Positions 10,405-23,778 of a stretch of 64,000 nt of DNA are shown here, in pieces (within the stretch, counting starts at the first letter, position 1; every line of letters starts with the position of its first letter). The stretch is from Lelliottia nimipressuralis (GTDB lineage: Bacteria > Pseudomonadota > Gammaproteobacteria > Enterobacterales > Enterobacteriaceae): assembly GCF_004115925.1 (NCBI RefSeq), contig NZ_SDDX01000008.1, forward strand, positions 186,001-250,000, written 5' to 3'. The notes beneath the pieces were generated by a model. The model was not told the origin of the DNA and ran no database searches. It worked only from the letters and a program-made list of their open reading frames with translations. A program made the position numbers and the translations under genes.

Positions 10405-12636
10405 TTACCCGCCGTGCAGACGTCGAGCGTCAATCACATCCGGCACCTGATTCAGCTTGCCAAGCACGCGGCCCAGCACCTGTAGGTTGTAGATTTCGAT
10501 AGTCATATCAATAGTCGCAAGCTGCTCGCGGGTATCACTGCGGCTGGCAACGCCAAGGACATTGACCTTTTCGTTGGCGAGGATGGTAGTGATATCGCGC
10601 AGCAAACCGCTGCGATCGTTGGCGGTGACACGCACCACCAGCGAGTAGCCCGCGGAATAGCTTTCGCCCCACACCGCATCCACAATACGTTCTGGCGCGT
10701 GAGATTGCAGCTCGGCCAGCTGTTCGCAGTCGGAGCGGTGAATGGAGATCCCGCGCCCCTGAGTGATAAAGCCCACGATATCATCACCAGGTATTGGCTG
10801 GCAGCAGCGAGCGATGTGGTGCATCAGATTGCCGACGCCCTCCACTACCACGCGGCCATTGTCTTTGCTGCGATGCTGAGGAGTATAGGTTTTCTGCTGA
10901 AGCTGCTTCAGCGCCGCCGCATCCTGCTCCTCCGCGCTCGGTTTGTTAAACTGAGACTGCAGGAAGTTCACCATCTGGTTGAGGCGAATATCGCCCCCGC
11001 CAATGGCCGCCAGCAGCTCATCGAGCTCATTGAAGTTGTAGCGCGGCAGCAGGTGTTTTTCCGCCTCTTTGATGCTAATGCCTAAATGCTCAAGCTCATC
11101 ATCGAGGATCTGGCGACCCGCCAGGATATTCTTGTCGCGATCCTGTTTACGGAACCACGCGTGAATTTTGGAGCGTCCACGGCTGGTGGTGACATACCCC
11201 AGGTTCGGGTTCAGCCAGTCGCGGCTCGGGTTTGGCTGTTTCTGGGTGATGATTTCAATCTGATCGCCCATCTGCAGCTGATAGGTAAAGGGCACGATGC
11301 GCCCGCCGATCTTCGCGCCGATGCAGCGATGCCCCACGTCGCTGTGGATGTGGTAGGCAAAATCGAGGGGAGTAGACCCGGCAGGCAGATCGACAACGTC
11401 GCCTTTTGGCGTAAAGACGTAGACCCGATCGTCGAAGACCTGGCTGCGCACTTCGTCGAGCATTTCGCCGGAGTCGGCCATCTCTTCCTGCCACGCAATC
11501 AGCTTACGCAGCCATGCAATGCGGTCTTCATGGCCAGTGCGCGTTCCGCTGGATGGGCCTTCTTTGTATTTCCAGTGCGCCGCGACGCCCAGCTCGGCGT
11601 CTTCATGCATCTGTTTGGTACGAATCTGAATCTCGACCGTTTTACCGCCCGGCCCGAGCACTACCGTATGAATCGACTGGTAACCGTTCGGTTTCGGGTT
11701 CGCCACGTAGTCGTCGAACTCATCTGGCAGATGGCGGAAGTGAGTATGCACTATCCCCAGCGCGGCGTAGCAGTCCTGCAGGCGATCGGCAACGATGCGC
11801 ACTGCACGCACGTCGAACAGCTCGTCAAAAGCGAGATGTTTTTTCTGCATTTTGCGCCAGATGCTGTAGATGTGCTTCGGACGACCATAGACCTCCGCCC
11901 GCACGTTCTCTTCTTTCATTGACTGGCGCAATCCGCCCACGAACTCGTCGATATAGTGTTCACGATCGATACGGCGTTCGTGCAGCAGTTTGGCAATGCG
12001 TTTGTATTCTGCCGGGTGCAGGTAGCGGAAGCAGTAATCCTCAAGCTCCCATTTCAGCTGGCCGATACCTAAGCGGTTCGCGAGGGGCGCATAGATATTG
12101 GTACACTCTTTCGCTGCCAGCACGCGTTCATCTTCCGGCGCGTCTTTTACTTCACGCAGGTGCGCGATGCGCTCGGCAAGCTTAATCACCACGCAGCGGA
12201 AATCATCCACCATCGCGAGCAGCATGCGACGGACGTTATCTACCTGTTCCGAGGAGACGGAATCTGTCTGGGCGGCTTTCAGTTGGCGGATGGCGGCCAT
12301 ATCGCGCACGCCGTGAATAAGCGCCACAACCGGCTTACCGACGCTGTCGCGCAGCACGTCTTCGCTCACCACTTCGGCATCTGCCAGCGGGAAGAGCAGC
12401 GCGGCCTGCAGCGTTTCGAGATCCATGTTGAGCATGGAGAGAATTTCAACCATCTCGATGCCGCGCCACAACAGCAGTTCGGCATCGGCATGTCCCTGCG
12501 TTGTGCGCAGACAATAGGCCCAGGTTTCGGTTAAGCGTTCACACGACTGCTGGCTGGAAATCCCCAGACTTGCGATCCATTTTTGTGGGTCAAACTCACC
12601 AGCTTTATTGAGATGTGCACTTCTTACCGCAACCAT
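10405..12636 (-). CDS. relA: GTP pyrophosphokinase, stringent-response (p)ppGpp synthetase
   Basis: RelA binds ribosomes stalled by uncharged tRNA and makes (p)ppGpp. The 743-aa protein has the usual order. An N-terminal hydrolase-like region has lost the HD pair (HGVRDMAA is seen instead), so it is synthesis-only. The synthetase domain follows (YGRPKHIYSIWRKMQKK; ELFDVRAVRIV; VEIQIRTKQMH), then a TGS domain (VYVFTPKGDVVDLPAGSTP), the helical/zinc-finger region with HHIARCCQPIPGD, and a C-terminal ACT domain. The frame is open 65 codons upstream, but MVAVRSAHLNK at 12636 is the family start. It follows rlmD with a 52-bp gap, as in E. coli. Downstream it meets the DUF4225-like pair rather than mazEF. 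Confidence 0.97.
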   Translation of the reverse strand: MVAVRSAHLNKAGEFDPQKWIASLGISSQQSCERLTETWAYCLRTTQGHADAELLLWRGIEMVEILSMLNMDLETLQAALLFPLADAEVVSEDVLRDSVGKPVVALIHGVRDMAAIRQLKAAQTDSVSSEQVDNVRRMLLAMVDDFRCVVIKLAERIAHLREVKDAPEDERVLAAKECTNIYAPLANRLGIGQLKWELEDYCFRYLHPAEYKRIAKLLHERRIDREHYIDEFVGGLRQSMKEENVRAEVYGRPKHIYSIWRKMQKKHLAFDELFDVRAVRIVADRLQDCYAALGIVHTHFRHLPDEFDDYVANPKPNGYQSIHTVVLGPGGKTVEIQIRTKQMHEDAELGVAAHWKYKEGPSSGTRTGHEDRIAWLRKLIAWQEEMADSGEMLDEVRSQVFDDRVYVFTPKGDVVDLPAGSTPLDFAYHIHSDVGHRCIGAKIGGRIVPFTYQLQMGDQIEIITQKQPNPSRDWLNPNLGYVTTSRGRSKIHAWFRKQDRDKNILAGRQILDDELEHLGISIKEAEKHLLPRYNFNELDELLAAIGGGDIRLNQMVNFLQSQFNKPSAEEQDAAALKQLQQKTYTPQHRSKDNGRVVVEGVGNLMHHIARCCQPIPGDDIVGFITQGRGISIHRSDCEQLAELQSHAPERIVDAVWGESYSAGYSLVVRVTANDRSGLLRDITTILANEKVNVLGVASRSDTREQLATIDMTIEIYNLQVLGRVLGKLNQVPDVIDARRLHGG

Positions 12637-12688
12637 CGTCCTCTCCTTTAGGGACAAGGGCCTGTCGAATTCGACAAGCCGAAATTCG

Positions 12689-13987
12689 TTAGTTCTGCTC
12701 GAACAACACCATTGATTCCAGATGCCCAGTGTGCGGGAACATGTCCAGCATTGCCAGACGCTGAATCTGGTAACCCGCGCCCAATAAAGCCTCGCTGTCG
12801 CGGGCGAGCGTGGCCGGGTTACAGGAAACATAGACCACGCGTTTTGGCGCGAGTTTAATTATATGCTGCATTACGCCAGGCGCACCGGCGCGAGCCGGAT
12901 CGAGCAGGATTTTATCGAAACCGTGCTTTGCCCACGGCTGCCGGGTGACATCTTCTTCCAGATTTTCATGAAAAAATGTCACATTGTGCAACGCGTTGCG
13001 CTGCGCATTTTCCTGCCCTTTTGCCACCAGCGCCTCGACGCCTTCTACGCCGACAACGCTGGCCGCCCGTTTTGCCAGCGGCAGGGTGAAATTCCCCATC
13101 CCGCAAAACAGATCCAGTACCCGGTCACCGGGCTGAACATCCAGCCACGCGATTGCGGTGGCGACCATCTGCTGGTTTACGCCGTCGTTTACCTGAATGA
13201 AGTCGCGCGGACTGAACGTTAAGCGTAGCCCGTCCGACAGATACCAGGGAGTTTCACCTGTAACCTGCTCAAGTATCTCGCTTTGTGGCGCAAGAAAAAG
13301 CGCCAGCTCGTGAGAATGCGAAAAGCGTTCCAGTTTTTCGCGGTCTTTGGCAGAAAGTGGCGCAGTGTGACGCAGCACCATCAGCGGGCCGTTATCGGCC
13401 AGTACCAGTTCCACATGCCCCAGCGAACGCACGCCCTGTAGATCAGACAGGCAGTTGCGCAGGTCCGGGAGCAATGCTTCAAGACGGGGCACCAAAACGG
13501 GGCACTGATTCACGTCGACAATGTCACTGGCGCTGCTCTTGCGAAAACCCATCTCCAGCTTTTGCGTTTTTGGCTGATAGTTCAGGCTCAGACGAGCCCG
13601 ACGGCGGTAGCCCCACGGCTCGCCGGCGATGATGTCGTTCACGTCATGCTTGATAAGGCGTGCCAGGGCGGTGCTTTTGCTGCGCTGTTGCAGGGCAACG
13701 CTGGCATGCTGCTGCTGACAGCCGCCGCACACGCCAAAATGCGGGCAGCGGGGCACAGTGCGTTCCGCGCTATCATTAAGGCGACGCTTCACTTTGCCGC
13801 GAGCAAACTTGTTCTTGTCTTCCGTCAGGGTGACTTCGGCACGCTCAGTGGGTAATAATCCGGGGATAAACACCGTCTTACCATTATGACGCGCAACGCC
13901 CTGGCCGAAGGGGTCAAGGTCGGTGACATCAACAGTTATGATCTGACGCGTCGTCACGCGTCGCTTTGCAGAGTAGAATTGCGCCAT
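12689..13987 (-). CDS. rlmD: 23S rRNA (uracil-1939-C5) methyltransferase
   Basis: RlmD methylates U1939 of 23S rRNA with SAM. The 432-aa protein shows an N-terminal TRAM domain (about 10-70), a 4Fe-4S cysteine set ([14 protein letters not shown] plus a Cys near 160), the SAM-binding motif [16 protein letters not shown] and the catalytic Cys region [13 protein letters not shown]. The ATG at 13987 (MAQFYSAKR) is the family start; a longer form would need a TTG codon. It is divergent from barA with a 57-bp gap, as in E. coli, and probably cotranscribed with relA. Confidence 0.96.
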   Translation of the reverse strand: MAQFYSAKRRVTTRQIITVDVTDLDPFGQGVARHNGKTVFIPGLLPTERAEVTLTEDKNKFARGKVKRRLNDSAERTVPRCPHFGVCGGCQQQHASVALQQRSKSTALARLIKHDVNDIIAGEPWGYRRRARLSLNYQPKTQKLEMGFRKSSASDIVDVNQCPVLVPRLEALLPDLRNCLSDLQGVRSLGHVELVLADNGPLMVLRHTAPLSAKDREKLERFSHSHELALFLAPQSEILEQVTGETPWYLSDGLRLTFSPRDFIQVNDGVNQQMVATAIAWLDVQPGDRVLDLFCGMGNFTLPLAKRAASVVGVEGVEALVAKGQENAQRNALHNVTFFHENLEEDVTRQPWAKHGFDKILLDPARAGAPGVMQHIIKLAPKRVVYVSCNPATLARDSEALLGAGYQIQRLAMLDMFPHTGHLESMVLFEQN

Positions 13988-14044
13988 TGCCGAGAATTTT
14001 CTCAAATAAACATAATGACTCTAATTGTCCCATAACGGAACTCC

Positions 14045-16804
<2,760 letters not shown>

Positions 16805-16826
16805 TTTTCTGCTTTAGACCCTTCTG

Positions 16827-16857
16827 CCCGGCCCTCTCCGTGCGAGAGAGGGCCGGG
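16827..16857. repeat. GC-rich intergenic hairpin between barA and the glycerate kinase gene
   Basis: A perfect 12-bp stem (CCCGGCCCTCTC at 16827-16838, GAGAGGGCCGGG at 16846-16857) with a 7-nt loop sits between two converging genes. No U-run follows on either strand. It resembles the CCTCTCC/GGAGAGG hairpin after argA (41901) and may belong to a dispersed intergenic repeat family that can also slow transcription. Confidence 0.6.
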
Positions 16858-16862
16858 AAAAA

Positions 16863-18002
16863 CTACGCGCTCATGCCCATTTTCAACACTGCAGCAATAT
16901 TCCGCGCTGCCATCCGCACATTCTCTTCTGCATTTTTCAGCGCCTCTTCCAGCGTACAGACGGTGTAAATCACGCTAAATACCGCGTCGATACCGTGCTC
17001 ATGTACCACGCCGACATCCGCCGTCAGGCTGCCCGCAATTCCAATAACCGGCTTGTTGTAACGTTTGGCGACTTTCGCCACGCCGACGGGAACTTTGCCA
17101 TGGATCGTCTGGCTGTCGATGCGTCCTTCGCCGGTGATCACCAGATCAGCATCGGCGACGTGGTTATCCAGATGCAGCGCATCGGTGACAATCTCAATGC
17201 CCTGACGCAACTCTGCGCCGCAAAACGCATACAGCGCTGCGCCCATCCCGCCAGCCGCCCCGCCACCTTCCAGATTGAGGACGTCGATATCCAGGTCGCG
17301 GGCGATAATTTTCGCGTAATGGGCCAGAGATTCATCGAGCCGGGCGATCATCTCCGGCGTCGCCCCTTTCTGCGGGCCAAACACCGCCGATGCCCCTTCT
17401 TTGCCCGTCAGCGGATTGGTTACGTCGCAGGCCACTTCAATGCGACAGTTGGCCAGGCGGGTATCCAGCTCGCTGATATCAATCCGCGCAAGTTTCTCCA
17501 GCTCGCCGCCGCCCATGCCAATAGGATTATCTTCGGCATCCAGTAGCTTCGCACCGAGTGCCTGCACCATCCCGGCTCCGCCATCGTTGGTGGCGCTGCC
17601 GCCGATACCGATGATGATGTGCTTAACGCCTGCATCGAGGGCATGGCGAATCAGTTCACCTGTCCCCCAGGAGGTGGTTTTCAACGGATTGCGTAAGGAA
17701 GGTGCCACCATCTCCAGGCCGCTCGCCGCCGCCATTTCAATGAATGCGCTCTGCTCGTCGCCGGATAAGCCGTAGAACCCTTCCGCGTTTTCGCCTAAGG
17801 GGCCCGTGACCCGCACCTTGATAATACCGCCCTGTGTGGCTGCGACCATCGCCTCCACCGTCCCTTCGCCGCCGTCGGCAACGGGCAGTTTGACGTAGTG
17901 CGCGTCGGGGAAAATCTCGCGAAATCCCTGCTCGATTGCCGTCGCGACCTCAAGAGCACTCAAACTCTCCTTGTACGAGTCCGGTGCGATTACTATTTTC
18001 AT
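16863..18002 (-). CDS. garK: Glycerate 2-kinase
   Basis: Phosphorylates glycerate to 2-phosphoglycerate, the last step of glucarate and galactarate use. The 379-aa protein matches the GarK/GlxK family along its length: MKIVIAPDSYKESLSALEVA, VADGGEGTVEAM, GIGGSATNDGGAGMVQALGA, ACDVTNPLTG, GAAGGMGAAL and ITGEGRIDSQTIHGKVP. It lies after gudD on the same strand but behind a terminator-like hairpin (18051-18085), so it may have its own promoter or depend on read-through. In E. coli K-12 garK is with the gar genes elsewhere; here it completes the glucarate route locally. Whether it is the garK or a second paralogue cannot be told without the rest of the genome. Confidence 0.9.
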   Translation of the reverse strand: MKIVIAPDSYKESLSALEVATAIEQGFREIFPDAHYVKLPVADGGEGTVEAMVAATQGGIIKVRVTGPLGENAEGFYGLSGDEQSAFIEMAAASGLEMVAPSLRNPLKTTSWGTGELIRHALDAGVKHIIIGIGGSATNDGGAGMVQALGAKLLDAEDNPIGMGGGELEKLARIDISELDTRLANCRIEVACDVTNPLTGKEGASAVFGPQKGATPEMIARLDESLAHYAKIIARDLDIDVLNLEGGGAAGGMGAALYAFCGAELRQGIEIVTDALHLDNHVADADLVITGEGRIDSQTIHGKVPVGVAKVAKRYNKPVIGIAGSLTADVGVVHEHGIDAVFSVIYTVCTLEEALKNAEENVRMAARNIAAVLKMGMSA

Positions 18003-18050
18003 AAGCCATCCTTACGCCTGTTGACTGGATTGAGCATACACCCGCGCTGA

Positions 18051-18085
18051 AAACAAAAATGCCGACTCCCGCAGGAACCGGCATT
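18051..18085 (-). terminator. Terminator after gudD
   Basis: On the minus strand AATGCCG and CGGCATT (18058-18064 and 18079-18085) form a stem followed by TTTTGTTTT, directly after the gudD stop. It should end most gudPXD transcripts before the glycerate kinase gene. Confidence 0.75.
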
Positions 18086-18090
18086 CACAC

Positions 18091-19428
18091 TTAGCGCACC
18101 ATGCACGGTCGCTTGTTGTTAAACGTCCAGTCCGGGATGAGATACTGCATCGCCATCGCGTCGTCGCGCGCGCCCAGGCCATGCTTTTGATACAGTTCGT
18201 GCGCTTTCATCAGTTGATCCATATCCAGCTCTACGCCCAGACCCGGCGTGGTCGGCACTTGCACCATTCCGCCTTTGATTTCGAACGGCTGTTTGGTCAG
18301 GCGCTGATTGCCCTCCTGCCAGATCCAGTGAGTATCAATCGCCGTAATGTTGCCTGGCGCGGCGGCGGCCACATGGGTGAACATTGCCAGTGAAATATCA
18401 AAGTGGTTGTTGGAGTGCGAGCCCCAGGTCAGCCCAAACTCATGGCACATCTGCGCCACGCGCACGGAGCCTTGCATTGTCCAGAAGTGCGGGTCTGCCA
18501 GTGGAATATCAACGGACTGCAGCGACAGCGTATGGCCCATCTGACGCCAGTCGGTGGCGATCATATTGGTCGCCGTTGGCAGTCCGGTGGCGCGACGGAA
18601 CTCGGCCATCACCTCACGTCCGGAGAAGCCCTGCTCCGCACCGCACGGATCTTCTGCATACGCCAGTACGCCTTTCAGCTGTTTGCCGATGCCGATCGCT
18701 TCATTAAGCGACCAGGCCCCGTTCGGATCCAGCGTTACGCGCGCCTGCGGGAAGCGTTTCGCCAGCGCGACAATCGACTCGGCCTCTTCTTCGCCCGCCA
18801 GCACGCCGCCTTTCAGTTTGAAATCGTTAAAGCCGTATTTTTCGTAAGCGGCTTCCGCCAGGCGTACCACCGCATCTGGCGTCATGGCTTCATCGTGACG
18901 AAGGCGATACCAGTCGCATTTTTCGTCCGGCTGGCTCTGGTACGCCAAAGGCGTGAGTTTGCGATCGCCGACGAAGAACAGATAGCCGAGCATTTCGACT
19001 TCACTGCGCTGCTGGCCTTCCCCCAGCAGCGACGCCACGTTAACCCCTAAATGCTGCCCAAGCAGATCCAGCATCGCGGCTTCGATCCCCGTCACCACGT
19101 GAATGGTAGTACGCAGATCGAAGGTTTGCAGCCCACGGCCTCCCGCATCGCGGTCAGCAAAAGTAGCGCGCACGGCGTTTAAAACATTTTTGTATTCGCC
19201 CAGGGTTTTGCCTACTACCAGCGGGATCGCCTCTTCCAGGGTTTTGCGGATCTTCTCGCCGCCAGGAATTTCGCCCACGCCCGTGTGGCCGGAGTTGTCT
19301 TTGATAATCACAATGTTGCGGGTAAAGAACGGAGCATGGGCGCCGCTTAGGTTCATCAGCATGCTGTCGTGGCCCGCGACGGGAACAATCTGCATGGCAG
19401 TGACGACAGGAGTAGAGAAAGTGGTCAT
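18091..19428 (-). CDS. gudD: Glucarate dehydratase
   Basis: GudD dehydrates D-glucarate (and L-idarate) to 5-keto-4-deoxyglucarate. The 445-aa enolase-superfamily protein keeps the catalytic set: Lys in [12 protein letters not shown], the metal ligands in [11 protein letters not shown] and [20 protein letters not shown], and the base His in [14 protein letters not shown]. It ends in NKRPCMVR like E. coli GudD, which separates it from its neighbour GudX. It is third in the gudP-gudX-gudD unit, 16 bp after gudX. Confidence 0.96.
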   Translation of the reverse strand: MTTFSTPVVTAMQIVPVAGHDSMLMNLSGAHAPFFTRNIVIIKDNSGHTGVGEIPGGEKIRKTLEEAIPLVVGKTLGEYKNVLNAVRATFADRDAGGRGLQTFDLRTTIHVVTGIEAAMLDLLGQHLGVNVASLLGEGQQRSEVEMLGYLFFVGDRKLTPLAYQSQPDEKCDWYRLRHDEAMTPDAVVRLAEAAYEKYGFNDFKLKGGVLAGEEEAESIVALAKRFPQARVTLDPNGAWSLNEAIGIGKQLKGVLAYAEDPCGAEQGFSGREVMAEFRRATGLPTATNMIATDWRQMGHTLSLQSVDIPLADPHFWTMQGSVRVAQMCHEFGLTWGSHSNNHFDISLAMFTHVAAAAPGNITAIDTHWIWQEGNQRLTKQPFEIKGGMVQVPTTPGLGVELDMDQLMKAHELYQKHGLGARDDAMAMQYLIPDWTFNNKRPCMVR

Positions 19429-19444
19429 GGTGCAATCCTTTTAA

Positions 19445-20788
19445 TTAGTGACGACCAAACGCCGGGCGTTTGCGGTCAAATGTCCAGCCGGGAACGAGAT
19501 ACTGCATTGGGCCTGCGTCGTTGCGCGCGCCACCTGGCAGTGTCTTGTACAGCGCGTGGGCCTTATGGATCTGATCCCAGTCCAGCTCCACGCCCAGCCC
19601 CGGCGCATCCGGGACGGCAATCTTGCCGTCTTTTATCTCCAGCGGATTTTTGGTCAGGCGCGCGTCGCCCTCCTGCCAGATCCAGTGCGTATCGATAGCC
19701 GTGGGTGTGCCGGGAGCCGCGGCCCCCACATGCGTAAACATCGCCAGTGAGATATCGAAATGGTTATTCGAGTGACAGCCCCAGGTCAGACCCCAGTCGT
19801 CGCACAGCTGCGCGACACGCACCGCGCCGGAGAGCGTCCAGAAGTGCGGGTCTGCCAGCGGAATGTCCACGGAATTTAGCATCACCGCGTGGCCCATTTC
19901 GCGCCAGTTCGTGGCGATCATATTGGTTGCCACTGGCAGCCCTGTCGCGCGGCGAAATTCCGCCATCACTTCGCGACCGGAGAAACCCTGCTCGGCCCCG
20001 CACGGATCTTCCGCGTAAGTGAGCACGTCGTTAAACCCTTTGCAGAGCGAAATCGCCTCGTCCAGTCGCCAGGCACCGTTAGGATCAACGGTGATTCGCG
20101 CATCCGGGAAACGCTTTTTCAGGGCACGGGCGCTGTCGATCTCCTGCTCGCCAGGCAGGACGCCACCCTTGAGTTTGAAATCCTTAAAGCCGTAGCGATC
20201 CTGTGCCGCCTCGGCTAAGCGAACCACCGCCTCGCTGGTGAGCGCTTCCTGATGACGCAGGTGATACCAGTCATGATTGCCCGGCGTGCTGGAGAGATAG
20301 GGCAGATCGGTTTTCTTGCGATCGCCCACGTAGAACAGATACCCGAGCACGGTGACGGCATCACGCTGTTTGCCCGGCCCCAGCAGTTCGCACACCGGCA
20401 CGTTTAACGCTTTACCGAGCAGATCGAGTAGCGCCGCTTCGAGCGCAGCCACCGCATTCACCCGCAGCTCGAACGTCCAGGCCCCTTTGCCGAAGGTATC
20501 AAAATCGGCGGCCTGATTGCCTTTGTGTACTTGCTGCACCACCTTGTTCAGACGCGCGACCTGTTGGCCGACAACCATCGGAACGGCGTCAAGCAGCGCC
20601 TGGAAAATCACCTCACCGCCAGGCGCTTCACCGACGCCGGTATTCCCGGCGTTATCCGTGAGCACCACAATATTGCGCGTAAAATACGCGTTATGGGCAC
20701 CCCCGATGTTGAGCAGCATGCTGTCGTAACCGGCCACCGGAATGACCTGCATGTCGGTAATGACTGGACTTGATTGTGTATTCATCAT
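19445..20788 (-). CDS. gudX: Glucarate dehydratase-related protein
   Basis: A 447-aa paralogue of GudD that keeps the visible active-site motifs ([52 protein letters not shown]) yet differs through much of its length. It ends in KRPAFGRH, which identifies it as GudX. The E. coli protein is reported to be much less active on glucarate than GudD; why is not obvious from the motifs. Its ATG overlaps the gudP stop by 4 bp (ATGA), so it is translationally coupled to the transporter gene. Confidence 0.94.
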   Translation of the reverse strand: MMNTQSSPVITDMQVIPVAGYDSMLLNIGGAHNAYFTRNIVVLTDNAGNTGVGEAPGGEVIFQALLDAVPMVVGQQVARLNKVVQQVHKGNQAADFDTFGKGAWTFELRVNAVAALEAALLDLLGKALNVPVCELLGPGKQRDAVTVLGYLFYVGDRKKTDLPYLSSTPGNHDWYHLRHQEALTSEAVVRLAEAAQDRYGFKDFKLKGGVLPGEQEIDSARALKKRFPDARITVDPNGAWRLDEAISLCKGFNDVLTYAEDPCGAEQGFSGREVMAEFRRATGLPVATNMIATNWREMGHAVMLNSVDIPLADPHFWTLSGAVRVAQLCDDWGLTWGCHSNNHFDISLAMFTHVGAAAPGTPTAIDTHWIWQEGDARLTKNPLEIKDGKIAVPDAPGLGVELDWDQIHKAHALYKTLPGGARNDAGPMQYLVPGWTFDRKRPAFGRH

Positions 20789-22140
20789 GCACGCCCCGCG
20801 ACCGGTTTCAGCTCAACGCGTTTGATATCGCCCACCAGCACCAGATAGCTGAGAACCGCCACCAGCGCATGAACGCCTACGTAAATCAGTGCGCCATTGA
20901 AGGAGCCGGTGGTTCCGACGATATAGCCGATGGCGATTGGGGTAACGATGCCGGAAATGTTACCGAACATGTTGAACAGACCGCCACTCAGGCCGCTGAT
21001 CTCTTTCGGCGCGGTATCTGCCATCACCGCCCAGCCCAGCGCACCAATCCCTTTGCCAAAGAAGGCCATCGCCATAAAGCCGATAATCATCCATTCGGCA
21101 CTTACATAGTTGCAGAACACCATCGTCATGGAGAGCAGCATACCCAGCACAATCGGAGTTTTACGCGCGATATTCAGCGAACCGGTGCGACGCATCAGCC
21201 AGTCGGAAATCACCCCGCCCAGCACCCCACCGATAAAGCCGCACACCGCCGGAACCGAGGCCACAAAGCCCGCTTTCAGAATCGACATTCCGCGCGCCTG
21301 CACCAGATAGACCGGGAACCAGGTGATGAAAAAGTAGGTTAAGGCGTTGATGCAGTATTGCCCAAGGTAGATGCCTATCATCATCCGCGAGCCAATCAGC
21401 TGTTTGATCTGGCCCCACTTCTGGCTGAACGGCACTTTGGCCTTGTCGTTTTTCTGATCCATGTTGATCAGCGCACCGCCTTCAGCGATGTACTCCAGCT
21501 CTTTCTTGTTCACGCCCGGATGTTGATTCGGTTCGTGGATCACTTTTAGCCAGACAAAGCTGATGATGATCCCCAGTCCGCCCATAAAGAAGAAGACGTG
21601 TGACCAGCCCACTTCGTGGGTCAGCCAGCCCATAATCGGTGCGAAGATGACCGTCGCGAAATACTGGGCGGAGTTAAAAATCGCCACCGCCGTGCCCCTC
21701 TCCTGCGCCGGGAACCAGGCCGCGACGATGCGGCTGTTACCAGGGAAGGAGGGCGCTTCTGCCAGCCCGACCAGGAAACGTAAGGTAAAGAGGGCAACGA
21801 TAATGCCGAAGCCGCTGAAGATATCGACGAAGCCCTGCAGCAGCGTAAACATCGACCAGATAAAGATGGACCAGAAGTAAACGCGTTTGGAACCGAAGCG
21901 GTCAAGCAGCCAGCCGCCGGGGATCTGGCCAATCACATAGGCCCAAGAAAATGCGGAGAAGACATACCCCATGCCGACCGGATCAAGCCCGATGTCTTTT
22001 GCCATTTCAGAGCCGGCAATCGACAGCGTGGCGCGGTCGCCATAGTTGAAGGACGTGACGATAAACAGCATCACCACTATCCAGTAGCGAGCATTGGTGC
22101 GCTTCTCAGCGCTGCTCGCCGCTTGGCTTAATGTACTCAT
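20785..22140 (-). CDS. gudP: D-glucarate/galactarate proton symporter
   Basis: Inner-membrane MFS transporter of the anion:cation symporter family that imports glucarate or galactarate. The 451-aa protein has about 12 hydrophobic segments, the family loop [20 protein letters not shown] between helices 2 and 3, and a polar N-terminus ([16 protein letters not shown]) as in E. coli GudP. First gene of gudP-gudX-gudD. Its start codon overlaps the stop of a 66-codon upstream frame, which I do not regard as a gene. CdaR is the known activator of this regulon in E. coli. Confidence 0.95.
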   Translation of the reverse strand: MSTLSQAASSAEKRTNARYWIVVMLFIVTSFNYGDRATLSIAGSEMAKDIGLDPVGMGYVFSAFSWAYVIGQIPGGWLLDRFGSKRVYFWSIFIWSMFTLLQGFVDIFSGFGIIVALFTLRFLVGLAEAPSFPGNSRIVAAWFPAQERGTAVAIFNSAQYFATVIFAPIMGWLTHEVGWSHVFFFMGGLGIIISFVWLKVIHEPNQHPGVNKKELEYIAEGGALINMDQKNDKAKVPFSQKWGQIKQLIGSRMMIGIYLGQYCINALTYFFITWFPVYLVQARGMSILKAGFVASVPAVCGFIGGVLGGVISDWLMRRTGSLNIARKTPIVLGMLLSMTMVFCNYVSAEWMIIGFMAMAFFGKGIGALGWAVMADTAPKEISGLSGGLFNMFGNISGIVTPIAIGYIVGTTGSFNGALIYVGVHALVAVLSYLVLVGDIKRVELKPVAGRA

Positions 22141-22527
22141 TGTTGCACTCCTGAATCTTGGCTTGCGCCAGGTTCATTCTGTACGACATAACCTGTAGGG
22201 TAATCAGAATGAGAGGTTAGTGTTTTGCAGTTTTGGTACGGCATTTCTGGTACGGATGAGAGCCGTTTTATGGTTTCTAACTGCTTTTTTTGGTAACTGA
22301 CGGGAAAAGTATATGTAAGAGGAGGCAGCAGCCTCACCGTGCATCAACACAACATTGGCGCACGAGTTGGAGGTTGTTTGTGGCAAAAGCCCAGGGGAGT
22401 GGAAGATGGTTCACGAAAATGGGGAAGAATGTGAGCCAGATTACTTAGCGGCGCTGCGCTTGCGCTGGCCTACATTGTAGGCCGAGGTTTGAGGCCGGGT
22501 AAGGCGTAACAGCCCCCCGGCGAAGGG
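22141..22527. promoter_or_regulatory. gudP upstream region with a 14-bp-spaced direct repeat
   Basis: This 387-bp gap holds the gudP promoter and the end of yqcA. On the plus strand TTTTGGTACGG (22231-22241) and TTCTGGTACGG (22245-22255) form a direct repeat with a 14-bp period, about 100 bp ahead of gudP; it could be an activator site such as that of CdaR, but I know no motif that proves this. The yqcA-proximal part is taken up by REP-like palindromes (22467-22521). No gene is supported here. Confidence 0.4.
22467..22521. repeat. REP-like palindrome pair
   Basis: GGCCTACA/TGTAGGCC (22467-22483) is followed at once by GCCGGGTAAGGCG...CCCGGC (22494-22521). Both match the style of enterobacterial REP units, and together they resemble a two-unit BIME. 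They lie 6 bp after the yqcA stop. Confidence 0.7.
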
Positions 22528-22977
22528 TTATTTGAGCAACGCGCCCCACTGCTCAACCCATGGATTGGATTCGCTTTCTGGCTCCGGGTGTTCACCGGCG
22601 TCGATCAGCAGCATCTCACCCACGCGCTGCGCGCTTTGCTCCTGCAGCAGGGCGTCAAACTGCTTACCGCCCCCGCAGAAATGGGTGTAGCTGCTGTCAC
22701 CGAGGGCGATAATGCCGTAGCGCGTATCGGGCTGATAGCCCAGCGTGTCTTTGATTGCCTGGAAGAGCGGCACAATGCTGTCTGGTAGATCGCCCTGCCC
22801 GGTTGTTGACGTCACCACCAGCACGTACTGATCTTTATATTTTTCCCAGTCGGAAAGAGTCGGATCTTCATAGACCGTCGCTTTGTGACCCTGACTTAAC
22901 AGAATCGCCTCGGCCTCCTCGGCCACCAGCAGCGAGTTACCGTACATTGTGCCGACAAAAATGCCTACTTCAGCCAT
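22528..22977 (-). CDS. yqcA: Flavodoxin YqcA
   Basis: A 149-aa flavodoxin expected to bind FMN. The phosphate loop is [16 protein letters not shown] near the N-terminus, [14 protein letters not shown] lies by the flavin, and [17 protein letters not shown] is the third FMN contact. Its electron partners are not known to me. It is downstream of truC with a 21-bp gap, in the yqcC-truC-yqcA run conserved in E. coli. Confidence 0.94.
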   Translation of the reverse strand: MAEVGIFVGTMYGNSLLVAEEAEAILLSQGHKATVYEDPTLSDWEKYKDQYVLVVTSTTGQGDLPDSIVPLFQAIKDTLGYQPDTRYGIIALGDSSYTHFCGGGKQFDALLQEQSAQRVGEMLLIDAGEHPEPESESNPWVEQWGALLK

Positions 22978-22998
22978 GCTTCACTCCCTTCATTATCG

Positions 22999-23778
22999 CT
23001 ATTGCTGTTCATCCTGAACGTTGCTCGTCACAAACTCAACCCTTTCATTTTCGGGGAGTTGTCCCATCCAGCCAAACTGTGACAGCGCCTGCATCCAGAC
23101 GTCATCCAGCCCAGCACGGATCACCAGCGGTTCGCCGGTAAAGGGGTGGGTCAGGCTGAGCTGGCTGGCGTGCAGCATCAGGCGGTTGCAGCCAAAATGC
23201 TCGGCGGCGCTGCGGTTCTGGCGCAAATCGCCGTGCTTGCTGTCGCCAATGATCGGATGACGCAGATGGGAGAGATGGCGACGCAGCTGGTGCTTGCGCC
23301 CGGTATGAGGCTCAAGCTCCACCAGCCCGTAGCGCGTGGTCGGGAATTTACCCGTGGCAACGGGCATTTCGACCGTCGCCAGACCGCGATAATCTGTCAC
23401 TGCTGGCTGCGGCTCTTTATCGTCACGGGCAAATTTATCGGCGATTTTATCCAGCTCTTCGACCAGTGGATAATCAAGCGTCGCTTCGTCCATCAGCCAG
23501 CCGCGCACGATGGCGTGATAACGTTTTTGAATCTGATGCTGTTCGAACTGCTGAGATAAAAGGCGCCCGGCTTCGCTGGAAAGCCCCATCAACAGGACGC
23601 CTGAGGTAGGCCTATCAAGACGGTGGACGGTAAACACGTGCTGACCAATCTGGTCGCGCACGGTTTGCATCACCACGACTTTCTCATCGCGATCCAGCCA
23701 GCTACGGTGAACCAGCCAGCCAGACGGTTTGTTGACCGCGACCAGCCACTCGTCCTGATAGAGGATCTCAATGGTCAT
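22999..23778 (-). CDS. truC: tRNA pseudouridine-65 synthase
   Basis: TruC isomerises U65 in the T-stem of certain tRNAs. The 259-aa RluA-family enzyme has the catalytic Asp in HRLDRPTSGVLLMG, the GRKHQLRRHLSHLRHPIIGD motif and the MLHASQLSLTHP C-terminal motif. Its start (MTIEILYQDEW) overlaps the yqcC stop by 4 bp, so it is coupled to that gene. Confidence 0.95.
   Translation of the reverse strand: MTIEILYQDEWLVAVNKPSGWLVHRSWLDRDEKVVVMQTVRDQIGQHVFTVHRLDRPTSGVLLMGLSSEAGRLLSQQFEQHQIQKRYHAIVRGWLMDEATLDYPLVEELDKIADKFARDDKEPQPAVTDYRGLATVEMPVATGKFPTTRYGLVELEPHTGRKHQLRRHLSHLRHPIIGDSKHGDLRQNRSAAEHFGCNRLMLHASQLSLTHPFTGEPLVIRAGLDDVWMQALSQFGWMGQLPENERVEFVTSNVQDEQQ

Noticed and set aside
22137-22337. 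66-codon frame ending at the gudP start
   Set aside because: No recognisable family and no good ribosome site seen. Mentioned as a possible leader frame but not annotated as a gene.
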